Shown here: positions 63,640-64,000 of the stretch, piece by piece
Position numbering within the stretch: position 1 is the first letter of the stretch
How the letters are laid out: every line of letters starts with the position of its first letter
Assembly (NCBI RefSeq): GCF_051014685.1
Contig: NW_027478400.1
Coordinates: 1,860,001 to 1,924,000, forward strand
Origin: Ptiloglossa arizonensis
Taxonomy: Eukaryota; Arthropoda; Insecta; Hymenoptera; Colletidae
DNA length: 64,000 nucleotides
Reading direction: 5' to 3'
Made by a program: the position numbers and the translations under genes
Notes under the pieces: generated by a model
The model's database searches: none
Seen by the model: only the letters and a program-made list of their open reading frames with translations
Told to the model about the DNA's origin: nothing

Positions 63640-63863
63640 TCGTTTCTCCGTTTATTTCTTCGTTTCTCCATTTATTTCTTCGTATCTCCGTTTCTTTCTC
63701 CGTTTCTCCGTTTCTTTCTTCGTTTCTCCGTTCCTTTCTCCGTTTCTTTCTTCGTTTCTCCGTTTATTTCTTCGTTTCTCCATTTATTTCTTCGTATCTC
63801 CGTTTCTTTCTCCGTTTCTCCGTTTCTTTCTTCGTTTCTCCGTTCCTTTCTCCGTTTCTCGGT
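63640..63863 (-). repeat. 112-bp tandem duplication in the inverted array
   Basis: CATTTATTTCTTCGTATCTC occurs at 63,669 and 63,781, and the following variants (CTTTCTCCG, GTTCCTTTCTCCG) agree. A third, diverged start is at 63,961. The unit length equals that of the 112-bp duplication at 37,999. Confidence 0.8.
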
Positions 63864-64000
63864 TTATTTCTTCGTTTCTCCATTTATTTCTCCGTTTCTC
63901 CGTTTCTTTCTTCGTTTCTCCGTTTCTTTCTTCGTTTCTCCGTTTATTTCTTCGTTTCTCCATTTATTTCTCCGTATCTCCGTTTCTTTCTCCGTTTCTC

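Larger units (their letters stand above)
62506..64000 (-). repeat. 20-bp satellite array, inverted (pyrimidine-rich) orientation
   Basis: From about 62,506 the + strand reads as the reverse complement of the left-hand satellite: TTTCTTTCTTCGTTTCTCCG repeated, with the same kinds of variants (TTTATTTC, TTTGTTCG, CATTTATTTC, CGTATCTCC). Minus-strand monomers match those of the left array, including the 12-bp short monomer and its TGGAGAAA partner. The array continues past the right edge. No gene or unique sequence is present. Reading frames here are mirror images of those in the left array and are not considered coding. Confidence 0.96.

Noticed and set aside
1..64000. CRISPR array
   Set aside because: Period is 20 bp with no unique spacers. 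Every unit is a repeat variant and no cas-like gene is present.
1..64000. Telomere repeat array
   Set aside because: No TTAGGG, TTAGG, TTTAGGG or similar short telomeric motif runs occur. The 8-bp TTTCTCCG array is not a telomere motif known to me.
1..64000. Hidden transposon, LTR or terminal inverted repeats
   Set aside because: I scanned for any sequence outside the satellite pattern and for target-site-flanked insertions and found none. The only inverted repeat is made of satellite monomers at 62.2 kb.
1..64000. tRNA, rRNA or other structured RNA gene
   Set aside because: The purine-only strand cannot form the required stems outside the junction, and no tRNA box or rRNA motif was seen.

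Overview
The window is, from end to end, one family of tandem satellite DNA. I find no unique sequence, no convincing protein-coding gene, no RNA gene, no recognisable transposon, and no CRISPR array, promoter or terminator. The repeat unit is a 20-bp monomer, consensus CGGAGAAACGAAGAAAGAAA on the + strand. It is 18/20 purine, 40% GC, and carries two CpG dinucleotides per unit. About 3,000 monomers fill the window. A block of this size, with long nested duplications, points to eukaryotic heterochromatin (pericentromeric, subtelomeric or sex-chromosome type are all possible). Nothing in the sequence identifies the species.

Layout. (1) 1-62,210: the 20-bp satellite in purine-rich orientation. 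It is a mosaic of recent tandem duplications (units of 52, 112, 139, 179, 220, 240, 332, 368, 612, 632, 780, 1,033 and about 3,120 bp) and longer dispersed duplications (0.5-3 kb copies lying 1-14 kb apart). (2) 62,211-62,505: a different, octameric array of TTTCTCCG/TTTCTCGG. (3) 62,506-64,000: the same 20-bp satellite in the opposite, pyrimidine-rich orientation. The orientation switch at 62,210 has a 15-bp inverted repeat on it. It is also flanked by about 80-bp inverted copies of one unusual monomer string (61,900-61,979 and 62,587-62,664), so it looks like an inverted duplication inside the satellite or an assembly fold-back.

Architecture. The 20-mer parses as five tetramers, CGGA GAAA CGAA GAAA GAAA, or as octamer + octamer + tetramer. 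A frequent short 12-bp monomer (octamer + TAAA) and duplication offsets that are multiples of 4 bp, wherever no 1-2 bp indel intervenes, show that the array rearranges in a 4/8-bp register. The octamer array at the junction is built from the same CGGAGAAA/CCGAGAAA words.

Coding potential. The pyrimidine strand is open for up to 11,791 codons and the purine strand for up to 339. Both are artefacts: 20 is not a multiple of 3, so all three frames of a strand read the same 60-bp (20-codon) cycle, and on the pyrimidine strand that cycle contains no stop. Indels therefore change only the phase of the same peptide. No CDS is annotated.
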